DNA of 64,000 nt from Xiphophorus maculatus. Taxonomy: Eukaryota; Chordata; Actinopteri; Cyprinodontiformes; Poeciliidae. The position numbers and the translations under genes are program-made. Positions 26,928-40,224 of this stretch are shown piece after piece. The notes below the pieces were generated by a model that ran no database searches, was not told the DNA's origin, and saw only the letters and a list, made by a program, of their open reading frames with translations. Position 1 is the first letter of the stretch. The number at the start of each line of letters is the position of its first letter. The stretch is taken from contig NC_036445.1 in NCBI RefSeq assembly GCF_002775205.1, forward strand, positions 23,974,953-24,038,952. Direction: 5' to 3'.

Positions 26928-29900
26928 TCACTTTCCACTGACGTCTGATTTCGTGTCGTCCTTGCCAGACCTTTTGTTTAGTCCACTGAAATACCTCTCT
27001 CTGAAGGCGTTGTGTCCCTGGTAGGGGATGAAGCGGGGGTCTGAAAGATGAGCCAGGCTGTCCAGTTCCTGTAGAAACAAAACAATATCTGGGTTATTGT
27101 GCTTAACATGTAAAAGTTAAGCCTAAGTACAAGCAACTGTTTCACATACCTGTATAAAAAAAGGTCAAAGAGGTCTATGACAGGTGGTAATTTTGTTTTT
27201 CTCTTAAGAAAAAAAAAAGAGAAACATTGTGTAGTTTTCCGTGTTTACATTCTAAATGCATGACTAAATATATATCAACTGTTTCCTCCTTATAAAGACG
27301 TTTGTGTTGGCTGGAAGGTAGCTGCTGATCTGCAGAGGCATCGGGGGAGGAAGAGAGATGCTGGGAAGAGGAATAATGAGGTGAGTTGAGCTGGAAGTGC
27401 TGTAATATGTTTGTACCACCTCTCGTTTGCTCGCAGACGCTGCCAAGCAACCTGGAAACATTTTGCATGATCATTCAGAGGAAACAACCTCACCATGAAC
27501 CCAAATTAAAGAGCCCATATTATGCTCAATTTACAGTGTGCAGTGTTATTTTGGCAGTCCACAGAGAGAGTTTACCTCCTTTAATGTTAGGAGGGGGGAA
27601 ACGGTTTTGCTGTTGTGCATCTTCTCACCAATTAATGACACACTGTGTTCCTAAAGGGTGGGACAAAAGACATAATTTGCCTCCCTAACGCTGTATTGGA
27701 AATGGTAAAAAACTGTATAGTAAAGACCACAATAACAACCTGGTTGTGCTTAATATCCACTATTGTTTCATAAAATTCAGACTCAACAATGGTAGGATAA
27801 TGTCTCGAAAAAGTGTCATCGTAACAATCTCGATAATATCACCGTCTTCAACACCTACGTCCGTAGTGATGCATAAGCAGACTCAGACCTGACTGTAAAA
27901 AAAGCTGAAATGCTAAAGATGAGTCAAGTAGTTTGGAAAGGAGATGACATGAGCAAGAAGAGATGGTAATTGCTAGTCCAAATTAATTTAGTTCATTCCG
28001 CGTTCACCGGTGGTTTTCTATTGCTGGTGATTCACAGCATCCTGCAGTCACACTCAGTGTGAAAGAGCAGCAGCATTATCACGTACAGCCAGTAAAATAA
28101 AATGACGTGGAGCAAAGCAGCGGCTTCCTGTTTCATGGTCAGTAAAACTAGAAACCAGCAGGAACTATGAGACCCTTTGCAAAAACAACAATAGTTTTTT
28201 TTTTAAAGAAAGAAAAAAAACTACAGTTGCTGTAGATTTAGACAAGTCACAAAAGAAAAGCTTGGGATTCAATGCAAAAAATGGCGAAAGTAACGATGAC
28301 GCAATCTTGTCTTGTGGGAAAGAACAACAATGCCCTCCCAAAAACAGTGCGCACATTTATAAAATTACCAAGAACAGTTTGAAAAGAAATAATTGCTTGA
28401 GTTTACATTTTGCAATCCATTAACATATTCAAGCAGTTGGATGGAGTCTCACTTCTGCAGACACCAATTATGACGCACAATATGCAAAAGGTTGGAAGAG
28501 AGGAGTAAGGAAAATGTGGTTTTTATCAAAACTTATATCATCACTGTCATTTTAAACCAACAATAACGGCATCACATGATTTTCAAACATCGTACACTCC
28601 TGGACATGGCTGCCAATTAAAAAAATAATTTTAGTGTAAAGTATATTTTACTTTATTTCTCCAAAGAATAAACCCCTGTTTTACCGAGCTTTCAGCATTA
28701 CTTCTCTCAATCTCTCAAGTAGTGTGATGTCACTTCCGCTGTTAAATTTAGTAGTATTTAGCATTTTTTAACTAAACTGAACTGAAATAATGGGTAACAG
28801 TTCATTTCTGAATGTAGAAGAATAGCAGCAGCTAAAAATTTAAATCACAGTTGAGTTTTTCTGTCACTGGATGAAGCAAATTCAGACTTTTTTTTAAACT
28901 AATATGCTACTACTAAAAAAGCCACAAGCTTAGCAGAAGAAGCCTGTTTCAGCTCCTGGATGAAAAATATCAGTATTGGCAGATATTTAAATTTAGATAC
29001 AGAGAGTGGACTGGACACTGACATTTCTAAATCAAACAAATCTTTTTCCGATTAGAAATCAAATGTTAAAAGGAATAAGGCCATGCCATTTACCATAGAA
29101 ACAGAAAGAGCTGAACACGCCCACGCACGCACGTCAAAGTGAAGCAAACATTTGCTTGGGAAACATCAGGCTGGGAAGCCTGATTAAAGTGTGCAGATAG
29201 GAGCACTCTGAAAGCCATTTGGAAAGAAAAGAAAAATGCAACCTGAGACAGATACCGCTCAGATAACATCACACAACTCTGTGTTTGTGTGCGCATGTTA
29301 CACAGCGCCGTTCATGGGAGCAATTTTGTGGGTTTTGAAGTGGACTGGATGTCAGATCCAAAGACGGATTGTTTTCCATACGACGTGTGATTAAGCCATT
29401 TAGGGTTCCAGTATAAAAGAAATGAGCCAATCACAGCCAGATGGCGAGGATTTGCTGCAGACAGAAATACAGACACCAACACTTCCAGTGGGATGTCATG
29501 TGAAAACAAACACACATACTGCATACGCTCATGCTTACATGGTCACACAAACGGAGCACTTCTGCAAAATACAATGACTGCATTAAGGAGCGGGGTGGCG
29601 CACACGTGTTTTCACTTCATATAAATGTTTCTGATCGAGCACACACACCTATACAGCCCCCTCCCACACACACACAAAAACATCAAACATTTCTGCTGCT
29701 CACAGGTTGTTAATAAGTAACATTATGATCATTTGTAAAACAAAGACATATATATAATATGGCTGCACTTCCAGAACAGAAAAAAAGCAAAGTTAGAACC
29801 TGGCAGGTACATCAAAGGAATGGATTTACTTTATTATCTCAGCAACACTTTATCTGACACTACACTGTTATAAAAATGACATAACAACTGCCATGAAGCT

Positions 29901-32900
29901 GAGGGCGTTTTTATGAATGTTTATGACTGTTGCCATGAAGTGTCATTTGGTAAATAATGACACTGTTAATGCAAAGTTGCATTAAAAGTCCATTAAAAGA
30001 GTCATTATTTACCAAATGGCACTTCATGACAACAGTCATAAACATTCATAAAGACTCCTTCATATTCATGTCATGTTTATGACAGTGTCATGTCAGTCTT
30101 ATGCACACCCCGTTAAATAAAGTGTTACCATTATTTCTATCTTATTAATTAATCGTTTGACTTGACTGGGCCTCATCATGTCAGCCCTTCTCCATTTGAC
30201 AGCTGTGAAATGAAAATGAGGTGACAGCACCTAATCTTTGCAGAAAGGACCTAGAAAAAGTTGTTTTGAGATCACAAACAATTTAACATCCTTCTCTCTA
30301 TTCTGAACCTAGTTTGTTGAATTAGAATGTAATGTAGTTTTATGACTCCAGTAAATGATATTTACCAGATGGAGGTCATTTGGCGTTCTTTCAGTATTAT
30401 AGGACTCATCGTTTGTCACATTTTGTGAGAGTCAACTGACCCAAACCAGGGATAGAAATCTAAATAAGTATTTCAGATACTGGCCTATCAAACTGAATTA
30501 TGCAAACGTTCAGAAGCCATACAAATATTTAACAACGTGAGCGAGAGCAAATCGACCCGCCGCGACTTAACTGCACTGGAACACACTGGATTTTATTCAT
30601 CCGCTCCTTTTTTTTTTTTTTTATCCAACAAAAAAATGTACAAAAAACATCGGACCAGTAACTCCTCGTATTCCAACTAGAAAAACATTGGAATTTTAAT
30701 TCCCATAAACACTTTGGATTTCCAGCTTCCAGCCTGACATTTTTCCGCTAGCACTTACCTCTGGCTCCTTAATTTTTTCCATGGTGATTAGCCGCCGTGA
30801 CGTGTGGCTGGAGAGCGTCTGCTCGCAGTTACTGATGAGAAGAAGGCAAGGATGAAGAGGAACCATCTCCTCGCAGTACCTGGGAAACGGACAACAGGAC
30901 ACATTCAGCAAGGTGCTTGTCCTCCGAGCAGAGACACAAAAAAGTGGACTGATTCATTACAAGTTTAAGTTATGATAAGAAAAACTGAATGACTGGAAAC
31001 ATTTGAGTTATTGGACTAAGGAAGGATTTACAGCAAGGTCTTATTTTCTCTGTGCTGCTCTCTTTCTCTAATAAACACCATCTGCTCCAGCAGTGCAATG
31101 AGATCACAGCTTGTAAGCTTATGAAGGTTTTGTTGGGTGCAAAAAAGAAGGTGGAAAAAGTGAATCTGAGCTGACAGGTTGACTGCTCGCTCCATCATCA
31201 CCAGGCCAGTCCACGCTAAGGCCTATTAACCAAGCATGATGTATGCGTTTGCGCGTTTGTGTCAGTAGCACCTTCCCCACACCGCCACCGGCGTAGCGAC
31301 AGTCCCGACAACTCGTAGCCAGATTTCAACATCACCGTTTCGCCCCGATTCCTTGGCCGCATGTGGGGATGTTTGGTTGCTATGGGAACGGCTGGTGATG
31401 CAGCCAAAGCATAATTCTGCGCTGCCTATCAGAAAGAGTAAGTGCAGAGAGAGGAGTCCGGCTTGTTTTTACTTCTCAGGTAGTGTGCGGCTAAGCTAAC
31501 AGGCTACAGACAGCAGGTTTTGTGTACCACACGATCTGCAACCAACCGGATCTCAACAATTGACTGATAGAGAAAATTTCAGGACCTCTAACCAATAAAC
31601 ATTGTGCCGTCATGAGGTTCCATACAAAAATACATCTATATTTGTTTATAGGAACACATGCCTCCAAATTGCACATGCAGTGGCCGACTGAAGACAGCTT
31701 TTTTAAGCTGCAGTTATAATGCATCATATTAAGCAATGTAGAGACAGCAGAAGAAAAAGGTTTACAAAACGATCACTTTTGAACTCATAAAAAAGGCTAT
31801 TTTAAATTTAAAATCCTCTATTTAATTAGCTTCTTGTGATCAGTGGAAAAACAAACGAGTTTCATACACCATTCCTTCTGACTTTATCTGTAATTATAGG
31901 CACCAAGAGCATTGCACTATGTTCGAATCATTGTGTAGGAGGGCATGCTGGATGCAATCTGTTTGGAAAACCCCCTTCACCTGCATCTTTTCATTAACTT
32001 ATTAAAGTCCAGATGGTGTTTCCTCCCCTACAGCGAGGCTGAAACTGCTGATGACGGCGCAGAAACCCCCAACGCTTTTTGAGATTGGAGCAATTTTGGA
32101 ATAAGGAAACAACTCGATGCAGACCTGAGGCCCAGTTCAGTAGCACACGGGAGGATGGCTGGGAGGAGCAGGAGAAAAAGTTCCTTAAGAGTGCAGCATT
32201 GCCATGATTACCTTTAAACTGGATTTAGGTTTTACAGATTTGTTGTTTTCTAGCCACGTTTGAATGGCCTTCGAAGTCCTGGAGACTGTGTGGCGGTGTT
32301 CATCCAGTGTGAAGGCGACTTAAGTAATTGATCTGTGTCCCTGTTTCATTAAATGTGTGTTAAAGGATTTGTTATGCGTGACTTCCAGGACCAAGAACCG
32401 GTTAATCAAAAATAGAAAAAAATTGAAAATCCTCAAACATCATTCTTTATACAAGTATTGCCTTTGTCCTAACAAAGCACCATTTACATCTCAGCTTTGC
32501 GTATTTATGTTGCAGCTGGGTAACTTTATGGCAGAGATGACGGATGCAACATCATCCATCTTTATCCTTTTCTCTACTTCATTTATTATTTTTCAGGGGC
32601 AAAAATGGAGGAAAGTTAAAGCAGTTCTTCATGTCACCTGTCATCACACACACCCACACCCCCCCACGCCCACGCACAGCTCTTTATTGTCATGAAGCGG
32701 CCAGACGTCCAGAGTCCCCACTGGTTCTATCACAGCCACAGATTCATGCTTGCATATGTTGGTTGGAAGGGGCGATTGAAACCTGATAGGGTTCCCCGTA
32801 GAGCCGCCAGATAGGGCCCAGGAGACAGGCTACGCCTGGCCTTACACACATACACACACGCACCCCTACGCACGCAGACACAAACATTCACAAAACACAA

Positions 32901-35900
32901 AGGTCAGCCTGCAGACCGTAGAGACAGATAATTCATATATCTGTCCTGCCTGCTCGGCCTCGCGTGTTTATTTTGGCACAGGCGCGGTTGCCGGGGACTG
33001 ATGGGATGACGTGTGAACATGATGGCACAAACATTAGCTCAAGTGCAAGACCACACACGCTCACGCATGTATGAAAATCCATACAGTTAAGCAAACTGCT
33101 GTTACCTTTTACGCTGAATGTGCTCCCTGCCTCTTCCGAAGCTACACGGCGCGCGATTATCTCATCTCCTCCGAAACCTTATAATCAGCGCTCAAAAAAA
33201 ACTGCAGGCCCTTTGGGCTTTTCCTGCCCAGAAGGGCCGTTGATGCTGAAGCCTGTTGCGGTTCACACCTTTACAGCTGAACACCTGCACTCCTTCCCTT
33301 TGCTGTGTCGCATGGTGCTTCTAACAATGATGGACTTTGTTTAAGAGGGGCCATCTTGCTCAGACAACCTATAAAGCAGCTCAGCGGTGTCAGTTGTGGT
33401 TTGCCAAGGCCCAGCTGTATTGCTGGAAACACCTTCACACACCTGTACGTTATTTTTGCGCAAACACTGTCATTTATTTACACGCGTGACTGGAGAGTGA
33501 TCGTGACTCCACTGAAGGGCATGCTGGGAAAAACTAGAGAGAAAGCATACGGAAAGTTCTTTGTGATACAGAGCTTTATTTTTAGTGCTTCTGTGACATC
33601 TACTTTATCATGACGGTAAAGTGAAGCGCTCACGTAAACTTTGTGCACAAAACGAGCAAGAATCAAGCAGTCCGGGTTTGTGGTATGAGGCTGCCCCCTA
33701 CTGGTAACAGGTTTTATTGTTTTTCAAAACAACATTTGAGATGCATTTTCATTTTTACGAGCTTGTAAAGGTAAAATAATAATTCAAGATGGCTTATAGA
33801 AGAAATACTCAACATAGTTTAAAGGGCACAGATGATCTGATCATAAAAAAAAATCTGTCATGCTTTACCTAATAAGCTAAATGTGACTCGTTTCTCTTTG
33901 GAAACCATTTGTATGATGCTATACGTTATAAACTTGTCTTCGTCTACTGACAGTTCCTTCATATTATCACTTGAAAAAGTTGATCAGTTGTTTCCCCCTG
34001 GTCAGGATTAGCTCATAAAGTTTCTATTTGTTCTTTGAATTTTTCAATGCCTACTGTGCTTTTTTTTTTCTTAAAGGTTTCTTTTGCCCTCATTGTGTAT
34101 AAACGATGTTCTATGAATAAAGACAGCTTAATTGATTTTGCTTTTACGTGGTTGCATTTTCATGGAAGCTCTATTTCCATCTGTTAACCACTGATTTTCA
34201 CATAACAAGCAGTACAATCTCTCTTGACCAAAGGGTTGTCCTGGGAACTGAACTGGCTGTGTGTTGTTATTAGCAGATGAGACCGTGTATGTTACTCACT
34301 CTGGCCTGTGTACAGGCAGCCAATAGACAAGCCTCCCACCCAAGACAAGATGGTGGGCGGAGAAGCTTAACAGATCTGTAAAGATGTCACTCAAGTGGTA
34401 CGCCTGTGAGACAGGTACGTGGGACTCTGCGTATCTGTGGAAGAGATTCGCGAGAACGAGGGTTTAAGACTTGATGCAGAAAACTTTAAAAAGAAATGCA
34501 TTTGTTTGTACATAAAACTAATAAGTTAAAGTATTTTTTTTTTCCTTGGATAATAGCATTTTAGTGCAACTTACAGCCCATCAGGGGATTTAATGGTGTC
34601 CTTATGGGAGCCAGTCCTTCTGGTTGACTCTCTAATCCCGTATGGAGCTGAAAAAAAAAAAAAAAACGTATGAAAAGGAACATACTAAGCATCAAGAAAG
34701 CAAAGAGTTACATAAATTAATAAATATATATTTTTTAGAAGCTCAAGAAAGAGCAGGTGTGAAACCTATTCTCTGTTATAATTGTAAAACAGCTCAATGT
34801 CTTCGTATTAGAAATAAAGAACACGACCCATTCGCAGATTCCGGTAGGAAGCTACGAGATTTTTATTTCTAATTGAAATGCTCAACATACCACTGCAAAA
34901 ACATCAGGCCCGCAGCATCTCACATGCTCCGCCATGCTTAACTGTGAGTCTGAAGAATTTTCCACTTTAATCCTGTTTTTGAGTGTTTATCGTCAAATAA
35001 AAAGAAACTTTCAGTGTAGGCCAACCCTCTCAAAAAAAAAAAACAATAAATAAAAATACACAAGTGTTTGTTTTGGTCAAAGCTGAAACACACAATGAAT
35101 TAAAGGAAGTGCCAAGCAAACAAGTCATAAGCAGCGATATCAAACTTTTCCTCCTACTTGCTGTGTTTAAACTTATTCCTTCTGAACTGGACTAAGCGAC
35201 TTCTAAAATTTTTGCAATCTTCGAACGAATGAACAAAGAACCTACGGTCAGTGATGATGGCGTCAAACAGAGCTGCGTTCCTCCACACCGGCTTGGACGC
35301 GTCAGACACCATCACGTCCACATACATGTCCTCTTTTCCGTACTGCCGGAGGTTGGCTCGGATGTTCTCATCGGGTCCTCTCCATTTCTGGTTTTTACGA
35401 CTGGACCGGCCTAGAGTGGAAGACAAAAGACTCTGTCAATGCGCTTCTAATGGGACATTTTCTACAGCAGTAAAAGATATATTTTTTTAAAAAACCCACA
35501 GAGACAAGACACGCTAACTGCAGCTGAGAGAAGAGCCATACCTTTTCCGTGAATAGTGTTGTAATCGATGTCTGTTCCACACACGTACGCTCCAAAATGA
35601 GAACACGCAACCAAAAGGCTCCCTGCGACCGAAAGAGGGAGGCAGTGAAAAAAATTTTCTGATGCAGTCTCTGTCCACAGCTGCATGCTTCAGAGATCTT
35701 ACCTGTGCCTACAAATGGGTCAAAAACAAGGTCGCTGTCTTTGGCCATTGCGTGGTTGGCCATGATGAACGACAGGCCGGCGTCCATGCTGGTGTTCCCG
35801 ATGAAATGTCTGTTCTTCACGCTGTAGGAGCGAATCAGTTCCCGCTGACCGTCTGCTATCTGAGGCGCAGGTATGAAAATGAAATCACATCAACACCTAT

Positions 35901-37992
35901 CTTAGTTTAATGCAAACCAAAAAAAGGTAGATTAATCTACAGCACCTTCCAAAAGTATTCATTTCTCTTGATTTTTTTTCTTTTTTTTTTACAACCACAA
36001 GCTTAAATATTTTTGACTGTAATTGCTCAACACCAATATATGTCGTACCTTTCACGTCTGTAAAAATGTGAAAAACCTATTCATCTTTCCCTTCCACTAA
36101 ACAATCCTTCATTGAAGTTTGCGGTTGTGATGAGGCAACAGTTGAAGAACTAATATTTTTGCAAAGTTTCTATTTCTCACCCATCTGCCAAAGTAGATGT
36201 AGTTTGGATGCTCAGGGATGTTGTTGGGGTCGGTGCCATAGTCCTCCAACAAACAGAAGATGTGCTGAGGGTTCTTCAGGCTCACGTTGCCTTCAAAGGG
36301 AAGATAATCCATGGCCTAATGAGCAGAGTAGGATAAACATGGCATTAATACAATATACAACCTTTGAATGTGGAAGTAAACCATCCGTCTCCACTCTCAG
36401 ACAAATACTCACATCAATCTTTTTAATTCTGTCCTCAAACAACAATGTTTTATTGAAGGTGTAGACATTTATTCTGTACGAAGAGCCTTTCTGCATGTAT
36501 GGACTCTGTAGCGAAATCAAGGAGGAGAAAGGAGGTCAGAAGTAGAGTTGATAAGGGTAAACTGTGATTTATACCACAGCTCACTCACCATTTTGTCTGG
36601 TGGGTAGTTTAACAGGGATGTCCTGAGTTCACTGTGTGTTCGTCCACGGCCCCAGAGCTCAAATGCAGACCTTGGAGGACAAGATGGGGGGGTAAGATTT
36701 TTTTTTTCTCATTAAAGATGTCTGTGAGCAGAACTCACACACTTACTTTGCACAAACAGATCTGGCCATCACGGTGCAAACATCTTCCTCCGACAAGCAG
36801 TCCAAGCACCAGAAAGGAGACTAAAAACAGCAGAATAGAAACGTACCGACTGTGAGGACGATGAAAAGATGCTCTAATCTAAATCCCACCCAACCATCTG
36901 TTGACCTGCAAAACGTCAGACAAAAAGATCAGAGTGCACACGGTGACCTCTGACCTGCTCTTTAAAGTTTCCGCAGGGATGGAATGGTTTCAGTCGGAGA
37001 GCCAGCAGAGCCTTAATCTCCTATTAGAATCAGGGCATAAATGAAGAATTATGTCAAGACATCATTGATTTAACAGAAATCATGACATAAAAAAACTTGA
37101 AACTTCAGAAAATGTTGCACATAACCTTCTAGAAACGCTTTAGGAATGTTTGCTAAGGTTTCTCTAAAGGCTACAGATTGAAAATTAAGTTCAACCATCA
37201 GGAAATGTTCTATAAGGTTTAAATCAAAGAAATTGAAGAAAACTTTCAGGGAACTTTTCCGCATTGCTCTGTTAAACTGCTGCAAAGCCCACTCTGAATA
37301 ACTTTTATCCCTGGGGAAATATTCTATGATTTTTATCCGTTATTTATTTGAGAAATAGTGAGAGGTGTGGTAAACTTTCTTGGGGTTTCTTTAAAGATTA
37401 CATCCTAAAGGTTGAGGACAACTTTTAGGTTCCCTAAGGTTAAATTATGCATTTTGGAACAATTTAACCCTTTAGGGATTGTTCCTTAAAGCTGCTTTAG
37501 AGACTCTTTTATAAAAAAAAATTACATTACCTTAAAAGAAACCTAGTCCATATCATTTAAAAAATAAAGTTGCAAAAAAAAAATTTAAACTTCCCATTGA
37601 CATTTATAGATAGACATGTGAATGGAAATAAACGTTAAGACCGAGTATTAGTGGATTATCCACAAATAGAGTGGTCGGAAGAGAAACATTTCAATGTGTT
37701 ATTATTTTGTAACCACTCTATCTTAAATCAGCAACTTTAATCTGCGGATATCGATTCATTCAGAGGTACTAACATTCCTGTTACATTAGCATTAAGCTAC
37801 CATATCATAATACCATGCTATAACAGAGTGGAGCGGGTCATATAGCAACTAGCTGTAAAAAAAAATGTATCACCGGAAGCTAAACAAACAATAAGAAATT
37901 AGTTTTATCGTTACCGGTAACCTAAAATCCAGATGGTCATGAGCCAGATGGAAGAGATATTGGAGGCATGATTTGCTACCGGAGGCGGCCAT
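26928..37992 (-). CDS. trmt11: TRMT11, tRNA (guanine-N2/2'-O class) methyltransferase 11 catalytic subunit, 13 exons, complete
   Basis: TRMT11 is the SAM-dependent catalytic subunit that, with TRMT112, makes m2G at position 10 of cytosolic tRNAs. Coding exons read on the minus strand, 5' to 3': 37992-37915, 37020-36955, 36820-36747, 36670-36589, 36505-36413, 36315-36181, 35859-35703, 35622-35542, 35410-35246, 34647-34575, 34434-34300, 30879-30759, 27068-26928. All have GT donors and AG acceptors, and they sum to 1401 nt in phase, or 466 aa (human about 463). The N-terminal half is THUMP-like. The SAM-binding motif DPFVGTG is near residues 223-229 and the catalytic DPPYG near 310-314. Other conserved stretches are NTSMDAGLSFIMANHAM, KNQKWRGPDENIRANLRQYG and the C-terminal PYQGHNAFRERYFSG. 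The ATG at 37992 lies in a good context (GGCCATGG read on +). The last two introns are the longest (3.4 and 3.7 kb). It diverges from the ABRA-like gene at 39.2 kb. Nothing is broken. Splice calls are by eye. Confidence 0.97.
29841..30129. mobile_element. Palindromic MITE in the last TRMT11 intron
   Basis: 289 bp. Ends AGCAACACTTTAT and, reversed, GGTAACACTTTAT. A near-perfect 51-bp internal inverted pair (29911-29961 with 30001-30051) surrounds a 39-nt centre. Superfamily not assigned. Confidence 0.8.
35938..36100 (-). mobile_element. Terminal relic of a DNA transposon in a TRMT11 intron
   Basis: Starts CTACAGCACCTTCCAAAAGT, then ATTCAT and ACAACCACAAGCTTAAAT, matching the end of the same repeat family as 13630-14180. 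It lies between two TRMT11 exons without touching them. Confidence 0.6.
37090..37530. repeat. Degenerate repeated words in TRMT11 intron 1
   Basis: Variants of CTAAAGGTT, TTTAGGAAC and AAGGTTT recur many times on both strands. It may be a decayed minisatellite; no clear unit length. Confidence 0.35.
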
Positions 37993-38070
37993 GGCTAGTG
38001 CGGGTTCAAAATAAGTCCGGCTAGAAACAGGAACATGCACAAAAGGTGCCGCTTGGAGGTGACAATGTAG

Positions 38071-38080
38071 CCATAAAAGG
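38071..38080. promoter_or_regulatory. Perfect CArG box (CCATAAAAGG) between TRMT11 and the ABRA-like gene
   Basis: Matches CC(A/T)6GG exactly. It lies 79 bp upstream of the TRMT11 ATG and about 0.5 kb upstream of the likely non-coding first exon of the ABRA-like gene. SRF binds CArG boxes, and ABRA/STARS genes are known SRF/MRTF-linked muscle genes, so assignment to the ABRA-like gene is reasonable but not shown. Confidence 0.5.
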
Positions 38081-38279
38081 CAGGGTTATGTGCGCTCAGT
38101 TTTTGATGATATACTCTCTAATATGTTGAAGTTACTGGTTTAGCTCTACGTTTTAATGGTTATAGTCATTTGTACCATTATAAACAGTGTACCTAATTCG
38201 GAACATTTATTAATTAACATTAATTAATTTATATTTAAATAAGAATCTTATAAATCAAATGTACGCAACTTTTACTTGC

Positions 38280-38551
38280 TTTACGGGGAGGGAAAGATTC
38301 TCTCCTCTCCACGGTACTTTAATCAGCTTTAAGCTATTTCATGACCAACAGATAAGACGCTTTTTCACGGCGGTCTGTGATTGGCTGCCCGGAAGTGTCC
38401 TCGTCCCCACTGGTGGGGACAGATGTCCATCAGATGGGCTTGCGTGTGGATCTGATGCATCCGCTGTGCTGCGGCTGTCAGCAAAACTGCAGCCCTCATA
38501 AACCACATCAGGTGAAGAACCGGAACGTACCGGAGTTTGGCTGCCGGTCAG
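38280..38551 (+). other. Probable non-coding first exon of the ABRA-like gene
   Basis: The sequence CGGTCAG at 38545-38551 is followed by a strong donor (GTAAGATCC). A matching acceptor with a pyrimidine tract (TTCTTCTTGTATTCAG) ends at 39219, just before the coding exon. The 5' limit is not visible. An ETS-type CCGGAAGT sits at about 38390. An in-frame TGA at 39232 means this exon cannot add residues to the protein. Confidence 0.45.
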
Positions 38552-39237
38552 GTAAGATCCGAATCTGTCACCTGAAAGTTGGATAATCAACTCTCTGAAG
38601 TTTTGAAAGGTTAACAAAGCAATTATAGGTTAGAAAAAAAGGGAAGTACGATCAATCATAGATTGTAGTTGTAGTTTCTTTTCTACTAGATCTTCTTGCA
38701 TTGAATTTTATTACTATGTCACGTGAAACTGGACAGATTGCGACTTCCGGTGATAATTAGCATTAAAATTAAGATACTAAAAATATTAATAATAAAATAC
38801 TGTTTTCTCTCTATCTATGTCATTTAACCACATCCCAACAAATTTGGCTTAACGGTTTTTTTTTCTTCTATTTGTTAAATGGCAGGATAATGACAGATTT
38901 ATACTCGAGAATTTAATATGCACGCACAAATTCAGATGTCTACATACTTGCATTATGCATGTATATTTTTTAGTACTTTATGCCATGTTTATCCTTCCAC
39001 AACCTTCTCACAGTAGTTTGCTGGACCCATTCATCTTGACACAATAGCTGAGTCAGGTTACACCAGCTATGGGCACACACACACTTTTCAACACTGTCCA
39101 CAAATTTTCTTTGAGATCAGAGCTTTGCAATGGAAACTCCAAAATGTTGCCTCTAAGCCACTTTGTAATAGTTGCAATATGTGGCTAGCACTGCAACGTC
39201 CTTTTCTTCTTGTATTCAGAAATGAAGGGGGTGAATA

Positions 39238-39765
39238 ATGGGGACCAACAGCCAGAGGAGCAACTTTAAACCCGAGGTCGACCTCAACGCTCCCGCTCGG
39301 AGTGACGATGACAGAGCGATGCCCAACGTTTCTGTCAAAGGCCTCAAGGAAAACTGGCAGAAGTGGTCCAGTGAGCACCAGGAGAGCCAGAAGCTCAACC
39401 CCTTCAGTCATGACACCAGGCAGACTGTGGTGGCCCTTCAGAGGGGACAGGATGATTACGGGAGACCCCAGCAGGGGTCCCTGACTGAGAAACGTGGGAA
39501 GGAGGCTCACACACACATCGGCAGGGAGGTCCAGAAGCTGTGCGAGGTGATAAGGGACATCGGGGAGCACGACGGGGACGGACGAGACAGCCACAGGAAA
39601 GGGATCACGGTTGAATTCGGGAAGCTTTTTGAGCATTACGTGGCCATCTCCAATACGCTGGTGGGAATTCTTTTACGGGCCAGAAAACAGGGGCTGGTGG
39701 ACTTCGAGGGGGAGATGCTGTGGCAAGGAAAGGACAATCATGTAATTATCACTTTGTTGGAATAA
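39238..39765 (+). CDS. ABRA/STARS-like actin-binding Rho-activating protein with C-terminal Costars domain, short form
   Basis: The single coding exon gives 175 aa. Residues about 34-57 (KGLKENWQKWSSEHQESQKL then NPFS) match the actin-binding stretch of ABRA. Residues about 93-175 form a Costars domain ending in VGILLRARKQGLVDFEGEML, then WQGKDNHVIITLLE, very close to the ABRA C terminus. ABRA binds actin and promotes Rho/MRTF/SRF signalling in striated muscle; this family role is transferred by similarity. Mammalian ABRA is about 375-380 aa, so this copy lacks most of the N-terminal half. An in-frame TGA at 39232-39234 fixes the start at 39238; an out-of-frame upstream ATG lies at 39222. It could be a teleost ABRA paralogue or a separate ABRA-like lineage. 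It sits between TRMT11 and HINT3, where mammals have no such gene as far as I know. Confidence 0.88.
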   Translation: MGTNSQRSNFKPEVDLNAPARSDDDRAMPNVSVKGLKENWQKWSSEHQESQKLNPFSHDTRQTVVALQRGQDDYGRPQQGSLTEKRGKEAHTHIGREVQKLCEVIRDIGEHDGDGRDSHRKGITVEFGKLFEHYVAISNTLVGILLRARKQGLVDFEGEMLWQGKDNHVIITLLE

Positions 39766-39825
39766 GCACTTATTGGGATTTGTGTTGATGCCTTGATTCA
39801 TGTTGAGAAAGAGTGACTTCAAAAA

Positions 39826-39836
39826 AATAAAATAAA
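39826..39836 (+). terminator. Poly(A) signal of the ABRA-like gene
   Basis: Two overlapping AATAAA hexamers start about 60 nt after the stop codon. Confidence 0.6.
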
Positions 39837-40224
39837 ATACAATTCTCTACAAATCCTCCTGATTTGTATTAAAAAGTAGTTTTAGATCAGCTCAAAGTGA
39901 AGACACAAGCAGGTAGAATTATCATCAACATTTCCGACATAATTTCAAGAGAACAAGACAGTATTTCTGTTCACAACCTCGGTGAAGGTCAGATGCTTCC
40001 AAAAATTAAGACTTCCCCAAACATGATTAAAACACTTTTATTAAAGGTCACCAGCTGTAGTGAAGATTGATAGTTCGTGCATTTATGAGGAAAAGAAAAT
40101 TGTGCAGCAATAATTTCACGCATTTCTTTCTTGAATAAATTCATAGTTTGTTCAGGAAAAAATTTTGCCCAACCTTCCAATACTTTTTTTTTTCATAAAG
40201 GATTACAAGTCTCAACAGCAGTTT

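Noticed and set aside
35395-35541. ORF continuation between TRMT11 exons
   Set aside because: Intronic read-through; flanking GT and AG sites restore the family sequence precisely.
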